Shown: positions 44,677 through 55,861 of the stretch, piece after piece
Layout: each line of letters opens with the position of its first letter
Position numbering within the stretch: position 1 is the stretch's first letter
Assembly: GCA_009760855.2 (NCBI GenBank)
Contig: WPIO01000054.1
Location: forward strand, 2,321,001 to 2,385,000
From: Cristatella mucedo
Lineage: Eukaryota; Bryozoa; Phylactolaemata; Cristatellidae
Reading direction: 5' to 3'
Length of the DNA: 64,000 bases
The notes under the pieces: model-generated
Databases searched by the model: none
What the model was told of the DNA's origin: nothing
The model's input: only the letters and a program-made list of their open reading frames with translations
Program-made: the position numbers and the translations under genes

Positions 44677-45444
44677 CATATCTTGAAGTGTTCAATTAGA
44701 GTGCAATGCTCGTAGCCAGCAATTGTCTCGTTCATTCAGCACCGCAGCCTTGCAGCCTTTCATGGTGGCTTCTGCTTCAAAGCGAGGCGCAGTCTGCGTG
44801 TTCTGCCAGTTTTCCGTTCGGTCGCTGTCGAAGGAGCGCCAGCTCGACGATGAGGACGACGCCATTCTCGACGAAAGAGTCGCTTCCGCTCCAGCTGCAG
44901 CTGCTGCTTCGTGCGGAAATGCGAGCGGCTCCTCCACAGCGGCTTCTCCTTCTACGATCGTGCGACTCGTCGCGCATCGTTGTGTGTGGGCACCTGCCTC
45001 GCTAGTAGTTCTCGAAGCGTAGCAACCTTGCAAGGTTGAAAAGCAACCTCGGCGAGTCGCTCCTCGAAACTCGTCGTCAACGCTCCGAGAGATAATTCTT
45101 ACCACATCCGCTCGTTTCCTCTCAGAGATCGCTTTCATTCTGCAGGCAGATTAGAGCGCTCGCCATTTGAATGGAGGTCACTTGCTGGCATCTCGTCACT
45201 CCAGGGTTGCGACATTCAAATATTGAACACATCCGCTTTGCTCGATTGGACGGCAGGCTGTGCGCTGCGAAGAATAGGCAATTCGCATCAAAATGAAACT
45301 TGATTTTCTGGCCACCCGTGTATGTGAGCCGCAAATGCAAAGGCGGCACTCTTCTTTAGTTCCAGCAATAGCTTCTGTAAAACCTCGTTTCGCAGATAAA
45401 GTCGTGTAAAGCCCGGTTTATTCTTTACAGTCATTGCTCTTGTG

Positions 45445-45595
45445 ACCAAGAAAGTGACGCTTGTAGTAGAAATAGCATTAAAGTCACCGGTTCGAATCCT
45501 GAAGTGGGCTATCCTTTATTGCTAACTGCACTGCAAGCGGTGGTGATACCCGGTATGGCCTCTCTACAAATGAGCCTATTAAATCAGCTGATGTT
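45445..45595 (+). mobile_element. SINE-1 copy
   Basis: CACCGGTTCGAATCCTGAAG (B box), TGGGCTATCCTTTATTGC, ACTGCAAGCGGTGGTGATAC and GAGCCTATTAAATCAGCTG. The head is diverged. Confidence 0.82.
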
Positions 45596-46324
45596 TGTTG
45601 CCTAATTTTCGTGCGAAAACTGACAAATTCTCGTCTTTTGTATTTTTAAAATTTCATCAGAAAGAATACCAAATGAATCTTGACTCACCTGTATTTACTA
45701 GGCAATCATATAAAATGACAGCAATACAGGGCTTAGAAAGGGGCCAGTGTTCTTGATTTGCAGCTACACTACAAATTGCGCTCCCTAAGAAGCCCCAAAA
45801 ACCAAAGATCTGTCCCGCATCTTATTTTCGTATTTTTCTGTCTTTAGTAACGACATTGTGGGTACAGTGTATCCTGGTGACTGCTCTCTACTCCCTCGTT
45901 TCTGAGTCGTCTCCTCTTGCTCTCACGTTCTTCATTTTTCAAGATGTGTACGTGGAAATAAAGGGAAGCCTTCATCCCTTTTTGGCATAGTTTTTCATGC
46001 GAGCCTGGACCAGCTTCTCGTAGCAGCAGCAGTATAGAGATCATTGCTCAGAAAGCTAGAGATCTAATTTAAAAATACGGCGTCTGAAGACACATTTTAA
46101 TCCATGCCCTTCTTCATCGGTAAATATTCGTCGGATAATTTTCGTCATTTTTCATTCGTGGATCGACGGAGAAACTCCAACATGCCCGACTCCGCCAGCC
46201 ATCTTGAAATTCATCATCATGCAGATACTTGAAAGCTACTGACTCATTTTCTTCAGCGAGGAGAAATTACTCGATTGGGCCCCTACAATGATTTGCAGCG
46301 ACGAATTACTAAGTACAATGATAA
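45596..46324. other. Anonymous DNA
   Basis: No supported feature. Confidence 0.4.
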
Positions 46325-47270
46325 TAATATACTTATAATAATAATAATAATGTACTTGATAAAGCGCCCTCAGAGAACTTAATCTCTTTCTAGGCGCTTT
46401 ACATTTGCTGCAAAGGGAAATGCAATTAAATAGTAAGTAAAATCATGCTTACAAAACAAACAAAATGAATGACATGGTTAGGGGTGACATGCACAGGGTC
46501 TGCATGCAAATGTGGTTAGTGGCAGCATGCACAGTGTCAGTACGCATAAGCACGTGAAGGACGAATCACAGGGATCCACTAAATGCTGTCCTAAATAGGT
46601 GTGTTTTTAGGTTCCTTTTAAATGTGGTCAGGTCAGGGGATATTCTGACGCAGGTCGGGAGGGAGTTCCAGGCTTTGGGAGCATACGAACTACATGCACG
46701 ATCTCCGAAGGATTTGAGTTTTGTACGAGGTATTTGTAGGCTGTTGGATTCCGAAAAGCGGATGGTACGATGCTTGGCCTGATGGGGGAATATGTCGGAG
46801 AGATAGGCTGGAGCCATAGAATGAAGGGACCTAAAAGTGAGCGACAAAACCTTGAAGTCAATCCGTTGCTTGACTGGCAGCCAGTGCAGGTCGGCGAGAA
46901 GTGGAGCGATGTGGCAACTGCGACGCTCACGACAGACAAGCCTAGCTGCCGAGTTTTGCACCGGCTGCAATCGCCCGATCGCACATGCCGGTAGGCCAGT
47001 GAGCAGTGAATTGCAGGAGTCGAGACGGGATGTCACGAATGCACGGACCAACTTGGACGTGGTATCCTTATCTAAACAGGCCCGAATTTTAGCAACGTTA
47101 TGTAGCTGAAAGTAGGCAGACTTGATTGCGGAGCTGACGTGGTCGTCTAACGAGAGGGCGCTTTGGAACGTGACGCCTAGATTTCGAGCTGATTCGACAG
47201 GAGGTGTGCATGCTGGCAGAGCCACTGCACTGCAGCATGCTGGCAGAGCCACTTTTTGAGCGTCAGCCTT
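46325..47270 (-). mobile_element. LINE-A 3' end, well preserved
   Basis: Minus strand: post-RT coding region, 3' UTR with CATGCTGCCACTAACCACAT, the hairpin near 46363-46405 and an (AAT)n tail at 46340-46353. A CATGCTGGCAGAGCCACT duplication sits at the 5' end (about 47208 and 47236). Confidence 0.95.
46566..47252 (-). pseudogene. LINE-A ORF2 C-terminal fragment, frame intact
   Basis: Open for 228 codons but beginning without ATG, so it is a truncation product. Blocks in order: VESARNLGVTFQSALSLDDH, SAIKSAYFQLHNVAKIRACL, SRLDSCNSLLTGLP, NSAARLVCRERRSCHIAPLL, LHWLPVKQRIDFKVLSLTFR, AKHRTIRFSESNSLQIPRTK, FGDRACSSYAPKAWNSLPT and FKRNLKTHLFR. This is the C-terminal region typical of L2/CR1-clade elements. 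It has no RT core. The unbroken frame over this length suggests relatively recent insertion. Confidence 0.9.
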
Positions 47271-47274
47271 TCAC

Positions 47275-47500
47275 GTTCATTTGTACAGCTACTAATAAAT
47301 AATGGACCTCTTCTTATTTCTTATTTCTTATTTCTTATTTACTTTCTTATTCCCTATCTAGGCCCAAAGAGAACTGAATCTCCTTTCAGTCGGTTCACAC
47401 GTGCCACGGGGCTCGATCGAGCCCACGACAGTCGAGGCCCGACTTTAGTCGGGGCGAGCACCCTAACCACTTGGCCAAACTAGCGCGGCAATTTCCAAGG
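47275..47500 (-). mobile_element. SINE-2 copy with internal TTTCTTA repeat
   Basis: Minus-strand head GTTTGGCCAAGTGGTTAGGG, TGCTCGCCCCGACTAAAG, GTGGGCTCGATCGAGCCCCG and a tail with CTGAAAGGAGATTCAGTTCT. A (TTTCTTA)n expansion at about 47310-47345 splits the tail. Confidence 0.8.
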
Positions 47501-47917
47501 AACTCCGCCGCATCTCGACGCGTGACCTTTGATCTTCGACCCAGCCTTCTTCGAGGTGCCCTAGAGTATGCCGCCGCGGGGTGAGACCACGGGGTGACTG
47601 ATTCTGCAATGAAGCGGCCCGGCGGCTTCGTATTTCCTGACTGAACTGTCTGTGAATAGGTGCCGCTCACACTCGGGTTAAAGGTATTTAAAAACAGCCT
47701 CGAATAGACCGGCAACCATGTCGAAGAGTAACAGCCAATCTTGTCGAACGAATGAGCGGAGAAAGTGAGCGACGCTTTATCCGATCCGCTTTTTACTCCA
47801 ATTACTTTTCATTCAATAAACTGCGCTCCTTGATCGTAAACGTCACAAGCTTGGCGTCGGACTCGGTAATCGTTCTCCGATCTGATCGTCGACGCGCTTC
47901 CGTTTTGTGGAAAATGC
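47501..47917. other. Anonymous DNA
   Basis: No supported feature. Confidence 0.4.
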
Positions 47918-48257
<340 letters not shown>

Positions 48258-49444
48258 GTTAAGATGGCCGATCCCTCTCCGGAGAGAAAGTAAGGACGAG
48301 AGGAGAGTTCAGAGCGTTGCGATACTAGGGTAATGGGTGAAGTGCATGTGTGTACTCGTGATGAGACGCTCGCTTTTTCCACTTCCACCTTTGGAAAAGT
48401 CCACCATGCAAAAGCAGCGGCCGCTGCTTTAGTGGTTCCAGCCGGTTCCAGCCGAATTCGGGCGATAGCAAAACTTCTCTAAGGCTCTTATCTGCCCAGT
48501 CCGAGCCTGTAAGCATCCAGAAGTATTCACCTAAGAAAACGATAGGTCACACTTCACTCATTATCCGGCTTTTTAAAGCGAGAAAGTCAGTCGGTCCTTT
48601 TCTCCGTCACGCAGCAAGATGGCGACAAGTACTTCCTGAAGTTGCGTGCAATAGACGTATAGTTCTACCGTGACTCAGAGAAGCGAGTCCACAGGCAGTA
48701 GCAGCTCTGGTTGCATAATAAATCTCATTTAGTGAGCCCAAATTGTTTAGCTCAACTTTAAGAGTTCCCTTAAAGTGTCCTCAAATGAAACGATCCGCCC
48801 ATGGTTTGTCTTGGGTCCCGATAGGTTCGGAGAAGTGCGCTTCAGGCCTTTTCAGGCCTCCTATATTTTAGCAGGTGCATTCTCATACACGTCAGCGTCT
48901 AAATAAATACATAAATTTATATGGTTACGTAAAGATATAGACGCACCACTAAGAATAAGGCGTAAACATGGCGCTCGATTAGTCTGCGCGAAACAAGTGT
49001 GAAGAAGTTACAGGTAAATGTGTTTGCTGCTCCAAGAACGTTCAACGCCATTCCTACGCAGTAAGCGACTTTGCTGCCTCATATCTCGGGCGTACTCTTC
49101 CGATCCCAGCTAAAGCCGCTAGCGTTATCGATCGGGAATCTTTGCTTACTTTTAACCTACTCCTAGACCAAGTGAGTTTTAATGATCCAGCTGCGTTGGC
49201 GGCTGTAACAGCAGTTCCCGCCAGGTGACCTCTTTTTCGCGAAGCGGAAACTGACTTGACTGAATGGGAGCGAGACACTTTCTGTTTGGCTCATCTTCTG
49301 CAGAAAGACAGAAAGGGATTCTTTCCGAAACCGATTCCTTTGTCGATGCCAATCAGCGACTGTCGGCTCACTTTTTCCTGCGTAAATTTTAAGGCGGCCT
49401 CTACCTTTCGTCTGCTTTTCGTAGGTCGCGCATTGAGCACGCTC
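48258..49444. other. 5' flank of GPCR-C
   Basis: No repeat or second gene is recognised. The receptor frame is open upstream to 49256, with one further in-frame ATG at 49346, which would add 33 residues. Confidence 0.45.
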
Positions 49445-50608
49445 ATGGACTCTCCGGGCACGGAGCTCGCGCTGCTGAACCGAAGCATTGACTTCGACCC
49501 ATCAAACGACTCGAACGGAAATCTCTCTGATGACTCGAATCCAGAAATGGAACACTGCGACGGCTACGGCGAGCGCGAGTTTCTTCAGAGATCAATCTGG
49601 ATTTACGGCGGATATCCGATTCTTGCACTGGGCACCGTCGGACACTTGCTGTCGGTCCTCGTGCTTCTCATCGATCGGAGCATGCGCAAAGTGCCGCTCT
49701 CGACGTATCTGGTGGCAATGTCTCTCGCTGGACTGATCGCTCTGTACGCCGGACTGCTTCCAACCGTTGTCAAATACCATTCCTGCCACCACTTTGTGCT
49801 ACAAGACCAGACGACAGAGACGGGATGTCGTTTGCAAATGGCCGTCATGTACTTCTCGCTTCAGCTGTACTCCTGGATGGAAGCTTGCGTGTCGATGGAA
49901 AGACTTTTCGCAGTTACCAGGCCTCACGACTACAAAGTTCGGTTCACCCAGTTAGGCAACATGCTAGCGACTGCTATCATTGCTTTGATTCTCATCGGGC
50001 TCAACGTCATTCCTTATACGGCCTACGGTTATAATAAAGGAGTCTGCGCAGCCGTCGACAATGATTTGTTCCGGAAGTGGCGACACATTCACACCGCAAT
50101 ATACGCGGCCATACCGGTTGCAGTGATGGTTCCATCTAATGGCTTCACGCTCCGCATTATTTACCGCTCTCCACTTAAGAACAATGCAAACATACGGAAA
50201 GCCAAATCCGTCACAGCTACGATGCTTATCTTAAACGGAGTGTTTGTGGTGACAGCCATTCCGATAATGGTCGGCGACTGGGATAACCTTGACGACAGCT
50301 CACAGGATGCCGTGGTGATAGCGTGGGCCTTCTGTCGCCTGGCGATGTACTTGGGCAGCTCGCTCACCTTTGCCGTCTACCTGGCCGTGTCCACCAAGTA
50401 CAGAAAGGCCCTCGGGGAGCTATTCAATTCTGGCGCAGCGCGCTTGTACGCGGCCGCTTCGGTGCTCTCAGGAGGCGCTTGCGGTAAAAAAGGCAGCGCC
50501 AGTGCATCTCAGCATAAACGAAGGGAGACCAGCAGCACGACCGCAACTTCGGACGGAAAAGTCGAAGGTCAAACGCCCGACGGAACTCTCGCGGAGAGCG
50601 CCGCCTGA
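49445..50608 (+). CDS. GPCR-C: divergent class A seven-transmembrane receptor, single exon
   Basis: The ATG at 49445 gives 387 residues and an MD start like A, B and D; an in-frame ATG at 49346 is the alternative. The N-terminus has sequons at N12, N21 and N26 and the conserved Cys38. TM1 is about 52-75 (H67 at 1.50), TM2 86-108 (G96 at 2.50), TM3 128-153 with C128 and R153 of MERL 25 apart, TM4 172-194, ECL2 Cys201, TM5 215-240 (P224), TM6 255-277 with F267 and P273 but Ala at 6.48, and TM7 292-314 with LTFAVY (T308, F309, Y312). A KYRKALGEL helix-8-like segment follows, then the tail motif ETSSTTATSDGK at 361-372. It is closest to GPCR-A, which also shares KYRKALGEL and LSGG. The ligand is unknown. 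The 3' flank has a GGC run and a 12-bp repeat, then AATAAA at 51113. Confidence 0.93.
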   Translation: MDSPGTELALLNRSIDFDPSNDSNGNLSDDSNPEMEHCDGYGEREFLQRSIWIYGGYPILALGTVGHLLSVLVLLIDRSMRKVPLSTYLVAMSLAGLIALYAGLLPTVVKYHSCHHFVLQDQTTETGCRLQMAVMYFSLQLYSWMEACVSMERLFAVTRPHDYKVRFTQLGNMLATAIIALILIGLNVIPYTAYGYNKGVCAAVDNDLFRKWRHIHTAIYAAIPVAVMVPSNGFTLRIIYRSPLKNNANIRKAKSVTATMLILNGVFVVTAIPIMVGDWDNLDDSSQDAVVIAWAFCRLAMYLGSSLTFAVYLAVSTKYRKALGELFNSGAARLYAAASVLSGGACGKKGSASASQHKRRETSSTTATSDGKVEGQTPDGTLAESAA

Positions 50609-50691
50609 TGGCGGTCGGGGCAGCGTGCGCCGGGAACGTAGAACGCAGAGCCGCAGCGGAAGCGGCAACTGCGAGAAGATCCGGCAAAGCC

Positions 50692-50795
50692 GTGGCGGCG
50701 GCGGCGGCGGCGGCGGGGGGGGGGAGGAGGGGAGGAAGGGGAGGGGGGCAATGTTCGAGCAAAGTTCGAGCAAAGTTCGAGCAAAGTTCGAGCGC
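50692..50795. repeat. (GGC)n/(GGGGA)n tract and 12-bp tandem repeat in the GPCR-C 3' region
   Basis: A GGC run and G-rich tract at 50692-50750 is followed by about 3.5 units of AAAGTTCGAGCA at 50753-50793. Confidence 0.9.
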
Positions 50796-51112
50796 ACTGC
50801 GAATCGGTCGTCACGTCCTGCCGCGACGCCACGCGACCTCCGAGAAGCTCCGCGGACTCGACACTCTGTGCGCCACGTCCGCGCGCGCGCGCGCACAGCG
50901 CATAGTCTTTCTCAGTACGTGCGACTGTGGAAATTGTCAGATATCTATTGCAAAAACAATTTTCAGTCATTTAGCCGTAACATGCTAGCAGCAGGCGCGC
51001 TCGTGCACGCGGTCAAAAATAGGACGCTCATTCGAAAATTCTTCCGATACAACTATGGAGCCTGCTTCGAAAGTATTATTTCTTTCTTTTTATTAACGTT
51101 AATATTGTGTTC

Positions 51113-51118
51113 AATAAA
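51113..51118 (+). terminator. Putative poly(A) signal for GPCR-C
   Basis: AATAAA about 505 bases past the stop codon, in an AT-rich stretch following GC-rich sequence. Confidence 0.45.
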
Positions 51119-51707
51119 TGTAATGCTCTCGGACGTTTCTATGTACGCTTGAACGTCAAACTTGAAAAGTTGTGAAATGCAGACGTAGCCTCGAGTACCC
51201 TTGCTCGTTGAGTAAATTTCAACCCTCGAATTAACAATTGTCGCCATCAACACAACCTTGGTGACTATTGCAATATAGACCGCAGGTGCCAGGTTGTGGG
51301 GGGTAGGGGTGCTGGTGAATTCATCATCAGCTCCAGGATTGCAATCTTAAGCGGTGAGCTAGTGTGGAGGTTACAGGAAGACTTCCGCGCATCTGGCATC
51401 TCTGCCTGTAACTACAGGAAGCCCCAGCGAGATTTGAAAAGAACTGTCTGCAATGCTCTCCACGACTCTTACCGAACCAAATGAATGCATCGATTTTCTT
51501 CCAAGCTACATGATTAGTCAGAGCACTAATCTAGTGCTGCGGGACCAGGCGATGATACGTCTTTTTCTCACATTTGATTCGTAACGCCATCCGCTCATCC
51601 GTTCTATAGCATAGTGTATGCAATACTTTTGTTTGATTTGGCTTCATATACTTGATATGCCTTGTAAGAGCATTCTTAAGCACGTCAGTCACACGTATAT
51701 AGGGACG
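51119..51707. other. Anonymous DNA
   Basis: No supported feature. Confidence 0.4.
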
Positions 51708-51955
51708 CTTGGCACAAGGCCTCTGCTTTGTACCACCCCGGTCCCAAACTCGTGGGATTGAATTCGGCGGCGGCGGGCGATCCTTAATCGCCGCTGTAAG
51801 GAGTGGTGATAGCCGTAAATTTTCTTATAATAATAATAATAATAATATTGCACTTGATAAAGCGCCCTCAGAGAACTTAATCTCTTACTAGGCACTTTAC
51901 ATTTGCTGCAAAGTGATTCTGTCACCATACAAAAGAGGCTGTTAAATCAGTTGGT
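51708..51955 (+). mobile_element. SINE-1 copy split by a LINE-A tail
   Basis: The left part has CTCGTGGGATTGAATTCGG, GGGCGATCCTTAATCGCCGC and GGTGATAGCCGTAAA. The right part resumes with GATTCTGTCACCATACAAAA and GAGGCTGTTAAATCAG. An inverted LINE-A 3' end lies between them. Confidence 0.88.
51826..51913 (-). mobile_element. LINE-A 3' tail nested in SINE-1
   Basis: (AAT)n, then TTGCACTTGATAAAGCGCCC, TCAGAGAACTTAATCTCTTA and GGCACTTTACATTTGCTGCA: the minus-strand LINE-A terminus. Confidence 0.92.
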
Positions 51956-52161
51956 ATTAAATTAAAATTTAATATATACAACTAAACTGTGCGATGAGAA
52001 GACAAAGTACAGGTCGCAGGTTCCTCGACTAAAACGAATGAAATGCGGAGCCATGTTTTTTTAAATATAGAATACTAATTACGTTACTAGTTTACTACCG
52101 CTAATACGTGGCGCACGCGGTGACTCTTTGTGCCTTCTTCAAGTCACATCAGAGATTGCTG

Positions 52162-52163
<2 letters not shown>
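51956..52163. other. Anonymous DNA
   Basis: No supported feature. Confidence 0.35.
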
Positions 52164-52206
<43 letters not shown>

Positions 52207-52345
52207 CGTGTGTGTGTGTGTGTGTGTGTGTGCTTGTGTGTTTGTGTGTTTGTGTGTGTGTGTGCGCGCGCACATGCGCGCACGCGTGTGTGTATGTGTA
52301 TGCGTGCGTGCGCGTGTGAGTGCGTGTGCTGGACCGTGCTCTAAA
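52164..52345. repeat. (AT)n(GT)n microsatellite
   Basis: About 40 bases of AT followed by GT/GC alternating purine-pyrimidine sequence of about 130 bases. Confidence 0.97.
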
Positions 52346-52479
52346 TTTTCTGAATTAACTCTATCCTTTATGAGATTCCTCAATCCCTTGATTTGGACGT
52401 GAATTCTGGACATTTTGAAGCTGCGGCTACGGCCAGCGATGCTACGCAGACAGAGAGACAGACAGACAGACAGAGAGAC

Positions 52480-52672
52480 GCTAACCACATTTGCATGCTG
52501 ACCCTGCGCATGTCACCCCTAACCATGTAATTCATTTTGTTTGTTTTTCAAGCATGATTTTACTTACCATTTAATTGCATTTCCCATTGCAGCAAATGTA
52601 AAGCGCCTAGAAAGAGATTAAGTTCTCTGAGGGCGCTTTATCAAGTACATTATTATTATTATTATTATTATT
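52480..52672 (+). mobile_element. LINE-A 3' end
   Basis: GCTAACCACATTTGCATGCT, GTCACCCCTAACCATGTAAT, GCAGCAAATGTAAAGCGCC, GGGCGCTTTATCAAGTACAT and (ATT)n. The terminal hairpin (52600-52639) has an uninterrupted 8-bp outer stem. Confidence 0.95.
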
Positions 52673-53423
52673 ACGCTGCCGAACAGACAGACAGACGCAG
52701 CCGTAGCGGCGGCGGCGACGCCGAGTAGCGCGAAATGTCGGCCGCGATCATTCAATGCCTCGGTGAAATCCGCTCTGCGTCTCTTATTGCCCGCTATTCA
52801 ATGCTCGAACGGGTGGCCGTCCAGTCTGGCCGAGCTAGGACGTCCGGCTAATCTAAATACGCAAGCCAGGCCGATCCTGAGGCTGAGAAATCCAAACTCG
52901 ATCGCTTTTGAGCGTCGAGGTTCGCTCGAAAGTATTTTCGTAATGTAATGAGATATTATAATTATAATTAAATTGATATAATTAATTAATAATTAATGTA
53001 ATTATAATAATTAAATAATTATAAAATAATTATCCGTGGGAAATTTGGACGGATTTGTGACGGATGGAGAATTTTGAGCAAATTGTGAAAAGCCGTTTGA
53101 TGCGTTTCCTCCCGTGCGGCGGCGGCGCAGTATGATATAACGTCGGTGCTGCTGCACCTTGTGACATGTCACGTGTTAGTTAGTCGGCTTGAAATCTAAT
53201 GCTGAGAGCGAGTGAGCAAAGAGATATAGATAGAGGAAGTGAGATGCAGAGACCGACATAGACAGAGATAAGGAGAAAGAAAGAGACTGCGAAAGTTAGA
53301 GAGATAGAGAGAGAGAGAGAGATAGAGAGGGGGAGAGAGAGGGGGAGAGAGAGAGGGAGAGAGAAATAGGGAGAGAGAAAGAGGAGGGACAGAGAGAGAG
53401 AGAGGGAGAGAGAGAGAGAAATA

Positions 53424-53454
<31 letters not shown>

Positions 53455-54067
53455 GGAAAAGAGAAAGGGAATAAAAAAGGAGACAAAATGTAGTAATAGG
53501 ATACTAATAGTAACGATAACGCGGCGACAAGATCTGCTATTCATAATGCAATATAAATACGACAATGATAGTATTTGTGTACAGTGTTATCTTTCTAGAC
53601 CCCGTTTTTTTCTGTCTAAGCACTGTTCTAAGTCTGTTCTTTCAATGTCTTTCTAAGCACTAGGCACGCGTTGAACAGTAAGCGTGAGCATATTATTAGT
53701 GGCAACAGGGAGAAGGAAAGATAGAGAAAGATTGAGAGAGAGAGAGAGAGAGACGGAGAGACAGCTGGCTGCATAGAATTGCTTGAGATTATGCTATCCA
53801 GACACCCAAAATTAGGACTAATGAGCGGGGCAACCTCTCTGAAGTGTTGGTTGCTTGTGAATGTCTGTTACTTTGGGCTGACAAATTTGCCCCGGTGGCG
53901 GTTCGCTCGCACATATCGAAAAACTTGATCAGGTTCGAGTGTTGCAGCAGGACATTGTTCATTGCCTCTACATTCGGCTGTGAGCGAGTGCAGCTTTTTC
54001 GACACTACAGAAATAAAGCCCCGGATGGATCCGTTTTTTAGGATCCGTTTTTTAGAGACTGAGAAGC
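52673..54067. other. 5' flank of GPCR-D with GA-rich tract
   Basis: There is an AT-rich block at 52945-53030 and an imperfect (GA)n tract at 53285-53460, with a shorter one at 53700-53765. A 15-bp duplication (GGATCCGTTTTTTAG-like) lies at 54028-54055, just before the start codon. No other gene is recognised. Confidence 0.5.
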
Positions 54068-55225
54068 ATGGATTTTGAAGACACCTATGGACGCGATCCG
54101 AGCAGTACGACAACAACTGACGGAGCTACGGATGCGTCAGACAGTGTAACGCTGCCGGATGTTTGCGACGGCTACCAAAGCCACGACTTTCTACTGAGGT
54201 CCATCTGGATGTATGGAGGCTATCCGATCCTTGTGCTCGGCACGGTCGGACGTTCCCTATCCATAGATATATATCCCACTCTCATGCTGCTTGCCAGAAG
54301 GTCGCCGAGAGCGCTCTCGCTGACCGCGTTCTTGCTCGCCATGTCCGCGGCGGGTCTCGCGTCACTGTACGTTGGGCTGCTTCCGACCGTCGTCAGCCAT
54401 CACTCGTGCTTTCGCGTGGCGCTCGTGGAAAGGACGAGCGAGCTCGGGTGCCGACTCCGCGCGGCGGCCGTCTACTTCTCGTTTCAGCTGTACTCGTGGA
54501 TGGAAGCCTGCGTCGCCATTGAGCGCGCGTGCGCCGTCCGGCAGCCCCATCAATACCGGGCTTGGTTTACGAAGCGGAACAGCTCCGTAGCGGTCAGCAT
54601 CCTTTGCGCAGCTCTTCTTGTCGCCAGCTACGTTCCCTTTAGAGCGCACGGCTATGTCAACCGGCGGTCGTGCACGGTCGTCGACGCCGATTTATTTCGC
54701 TGGTGGCGATACGCTCATTGCCTCACATGGACATATGGCTTCCGGTCACCACTTCAGCTCGCTTCGAACGCTCTGAAGACGTTGTGCGCGATCTGCCATT
54801 CGAGTCTAAGGAGCACGATCTGCGCTCAGACAGCAAAGCCCGCAGCAGTGATCACGATGCTAGTATTGAACAGAATATTCGTAGTCACATCGATTGCTTT
54901 TATGGTAGCCGACTGGGGAAACCTCGCGGACGGCAGCAGGCACCACGCTACCGTGGAGATCGTGTGGAGCATTTGCCTCTTACTGCTGTACTTGGGAAAT
55001 TCTTTAGCATTTGTCGTGTACCTAGCTGTGACGACGCAGTTTCGAAAGGCCCTCGCCGAGGTCATGGCCGCGGGAAAGGTCATGGACGCGGGAAAGTCGA
55101 GGATCGAGAGGGCGTTCTCAACGCTCCCATGTGGAGCCTATCGGCTAAGAGCTAGATCCGACGGCCAAAATGACGGCAACCGAGAAAGCAGCACCGACGG
55201 AACGTCCAACGGATGTGACGTGTGA
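54068..55225 (+). CDS. GPCR-D: divergent class A seven-transmembrane receptor, possibly decaying
   Basis: An ATG frame of 385 residues with A at -3 and the conserved Cys33. C128 and R153 (IERA) are 25 apart; ECL2 Cys202 is present. It departs from its paralogues in several core positions: R62 replaces His at 1.50; about five extra residues around 66-71 (IDIYPT) put Asp and Pro into TM1; TM5 has lost P5.50; A277 replaces P6.50; TM7 reads LAFVVY (A314, F315, Y318). In TM5 the nucleotides at 54739-54757 would read LPVTTS in another frame, matching LPVAV of the paralogues, so a +2 and a +1 insertion compensate each other. The tail has an 18-bp duplication at 55062-55097 (MAAGKV/MDAGKS) and keeps NRESSTDGTSNG. 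It could be a still-expressed altered receptor, a young pseudogene, or contain assembly errors. Confidence 0.82.
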   Translation: MDFEDTYGRDPSSTTTTDGATDASDSVTLPDVCDGYQSHDFLLRSIWMYGGYPILVLGTVGRSLSIDIYPTLMLLARRSPRALSLTAFLLAMSAAGLASLYVGLLPTVVSHHSCFRVALVERTSELGCRLRAAAVYFSFQLYSWMEACVAIERACAVRQPHQYRAWFTKRNSSVAVSILCAALLVASYVPFRAHGYVNRRSCTVVDADLFRWWRYAHCLTWTYGFRSPLQLASNALKTLCAICHSSLRSTICAQTAKPAAVITMLVLNRIFVVTSIAFMVADWGNLADGSRHHATVEIVWSICLLLLYLGNSLAFVVYLAVTTQFRKALAEVMAAGKVMDAGKSRIERAFSTLPCGAYRLRARSDGQNDGNRESSTDGTSNGCDV

Positions 55226-55861
55226 TGTCACCGAATTACATTTGGTGCAAAGGAAACGCGAGAAAAAGCCACGTACGACTTCCGTCCATGGCGAGCGAGA
55301 TAAAGATAAAGGGCGAGTGATTATTATCTAATGATAATTATTAGAATCTACTTGTTGGTATTATTATTAATAATTACTATAATTGCTATCGATTTATTAG
55401 CGATTATTTTCTAATAATAATAATAACTGTAGCGAGCGATTCGATAAGGCGCTCTCAGTCTGCCTACTCGGCGGGAGTAGCTAAATGCCAAACGCGCGCG
55501 CAATTCGAGGAGGCGGAAGCGACAGCGGCGCGGCGTCCGCGAAGCTCGCGCCCGCGCCGCTGGCCCTAGCTGCGCCATCGCGAACGCGCCGGCGCGAGCT
55601 CCGACTGCTCCGACCGCTTGTGCAGGTGCCAGTGACGACCTGTCGAACATCTCTGGCCACGCGCCCCCACGCGCGCTCGCGCGCGCGCGCCATTTCGACT
55701 AGCCGTCTTCCGGCGTGCGCCGTCGCTAGGCTTGCGACGGCTCGCGGCAGTCGGCGGTCGGCGTTCGCGCGAACCGCGGCGCTACCGGGGCCGGAAGTGC
55801 GGGAGAGCGCGCGCGCGCTCGCATAGCCGTCGGTGAAAGCCCGAGCGAGCCGCCGCAGCGA
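55226..55861. other. 3' flank of GPCR-D, AT-rich then CpG-rich
   Basis: A decayed LINE-A-like tail (TAATAATAATAATAACTGTA, then AAGGCGCTCTCAG) lies at about 55413-55465. From 55490 on the DNA is very CpG-rich with no recognised gene. Confidence 0.4.

Larger units (their letters stand above)
42468..45444. other. Anonymous DNA with short tandem repeats
   Basis: Aside from the tandem repeats at 43689 and 44579, no gene, RNA or transposon is recognised in about 3 kb. Overlapping open frames near 43640-45140 have no domain and mostly no ATG. Confidence 0.4.

Noticed and set aside
49256-49444. Extension of GPCR-C upstream to TTG at 49256
   Set aside because: TTG is not a plausible animal start here, and paralogues begin about 32-38 residues before the conserved N-terminal Cys, fitting the ATG at 49445.
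50370-51152. 260-codon frame overlapping the end of GPCR-C
   Set aside because: It is a shifted-frame shadow of the receptor plus GC-rich 3' sequence; no domain.
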